Assembly (NCBI GenBank): GCA_947589695.1
Contig: CANQBY010000077.1
Span: forward strand, 1-6,115
DNA length: 6,115 nucleotides
Source of the DNA: an uncultured Bacilli bacterium
Lineage (GTDB): Bacteria > Bacillota_I > Bacilli_A > RF39 > UBA660
Direction of reading: 5' to 3'
A program made the translations under genes and the position numbers. The notes beneath the pieces were generated by a model. That model ran no database searches. It saw nothing but the letters and a program-made list of their open reading frames with translations, and was not told the DNA's origin. Each line of letters opens with the position of its first letter. The first letter of the stretch is position 1. Positions 5,321 to 6,115 of this stretch are shown piece by piece.

Positions 5321-6115
5321 GTAATAGCCATTCGATTCGTTCTAAAGGAGCATATTTACTTATTTCAAGAAAACTATCTTTTAAAAATATTTCATAAGAA
5401 GAATTTTTTTCAATTATTGGGATTAAAGCTTCTTCTTCTAAAGATTTATTCATAATTTTTTCGTAAATATCAAAATAATAAGTAGGATATAAAAGACGAG
5501 CATAAAGCATAGCTAAACTATAGGGAGGATATTTAGTAATTCGAAGAACAGATTTAAGCATATTTAAAGCGTCTTCCCCGGCAAAAAAAGCACTTTTTAA
5601 ATATTCGGCAATATCACGTACTTCTAAATCAAAGATAAAACTTAAAGGGTTTAAATAATTTAACTTATAATTAGGAAAATTAAGACGACGATGGGATAAC
5701 GAAATTTTATCATTATTAGACATAGGAAATTTTAAAGGAATATTATTAACATAACTGATCGCATTTTCAGCAAGACCAATATAATAACTAAAACTATCTA
5801 AGATTAATTCTTTATCTTTACCAAGCTCACTTATTTGATATTCGAAATAATCAACTTTAGCACTCCAAAGATTGGCCCAATTATTACGATATAAATTACT
5901 TTTGGTTTGATTTAAAATAAACATTTTATTAAATTTTAAAATATCAGCGATAGTAAATTCTTCATAAATATTACCTTTAATATGCATTAAAAGATAATTA
6001 GTATTATAAACATTAGTTAAATAACTACCCATTTTATTTAATAAAATATCATGAACTAATAGGCCTTTTTGAGTAAGCTCATTAGTTACTTTTAAGATAT
6101 CATCTAACTCTTTGG
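5307..6115 (-). CDS. YutH/CotS-like kinase-fold protein (5' end beyond window)
   Basis: The frame stays open from the TAA at 5307 to the right edge, giving 268 complete codons. The Met at 6032 is internal: 27 further codons in frame lead to the edge, and no ribosome binding site is seen before 6032 (only AT-rich coding sequence). The visible part is a mostly helical C-terminal portion with many Tyr, Leu and Asn. Motifs SHRRLNFPNY, then NPLSFIFDLEVRDIAEYLKS and an RITKYPPYSLAMLYARLLYP helix, resemble the aminoglycoside-phosphotransferase-like fold of the Bacillus YutH/CotS spore-coat-associated family. The usual catalytic HxD and DFG-like elements look degenerate (SHRRL and FDLEVRD), so enzyme activity is doubtful. 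The assignment rests on motif memory, without an alignment. It converges on, and overlaps by 6 bp, the NFU gene; no start or promoter can be given. Confidence 0.6.
   Translation of the reverse strand, partial: KELDDILKVTNELTQKGLLVHDILLNKMGSYLTNVYNTNYLLMHIKGNIYEEFTIADILKFNKMFILNQTKSNLYRNNWANLWSAKVDYFEYQISELGKDKELILDSFSYYIGLAENAISYVNNIPLKFPMSNNDKISLSHRRLNFPNYKLNYLNPLSFIFDLEVRDIAEYLKSAFFAGEDALNMLKSVLRITKYPPYSLAMLYARLLYPTYYFDIYEKIMNKSLEEEALIPIIEKNSSYEIFLKDSFLEISKYAPLERIEWLLQKEL

Noticed and set aside
5307..6032. A complete gene starting at the Met at 6032
   Set aside because: The frame continues without a stop to the window edge and no binding site precedes 6032, so this Met is taken as internal.
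1..6115. Mollicute-type code with TGA as tryptophan
   Set aside because: All tryptophans in the translated genes are TGG and no in-frame TGA is needed to keep any gene open.

Overview
The window is strongly AT-rich, uses the standard code (tryptophan is TGG, every visible stop is TAA) and has Gram-positive style ribosome binding sites. Gene content (SipW-type signal peptidase, TasA/camelysin-like protein, CvfD/YugI-type S1 protein, YutI-type NFU protein, YutH-like protein, diderm-free lipoprotein signals) points to a low-GC Bacillota, most likely an uncultured gut-type Bacilli lineage. The exact taxon cannot be read from this stretch.

Layout. Positions 1-4547 hold four minus-strand genes that read as one surface-matrix locus. 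In transcription order they are: a 672-residue lipoprotein with an Asp/Asn-rich stalk and seven Cys/His repeats (4547-2529); a SipW-type signal peptidase whose start overlaps the end of that gene (2542-1916); a TasA/CalY-like secreted protein with a SipW-dependent type signal peptide (1805-1110); and a second lipoprotein with Ig-like segments and a cadherin-like beta-sandwich, cut by the left window edge (1021-1). A near-consensus sigma-A promoter (TTGACA, 16 bp, TATAAT) lies before the first gene. The order lipid-anchored protein, sipW, tasA is the order of Bacillus subtilis tapA-sipW-tasA, but the first gene is not recognisably TapA. The gaps before the tasA-like gene and before the last gene each hold competing inverted repeats, which could set the ratio of the products.

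Positions 4643-6115 look like housekeeping sequence. A small S1-domain RNA-binding protein (minus) and an NFU-type Fe-S scaffold (plus) diverge from a compact back-to-back promoter with very short leaders. The NFU gene ends in a near-perfect intrinsic terminator built into its last codons and overlaps, tail to tail, a minus-strand gene that enters from the right edge and resembles the YutH/CotS spore-coat kinase-like family.

The most notable point is a run of ten G in the coding strand of the repeat lipoprotein, at codons 66-69. Gain or loss of one G would stop translation within a few to about 16 codons, so the head gene of the matrix operon, and perhaps the sipW that overlaps it, looks phase-variable. 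Together these features suggest a switchable TasA-like fibre system with a previously undescribed Cys/His-repeat lipoprotein as its anchor or partner.
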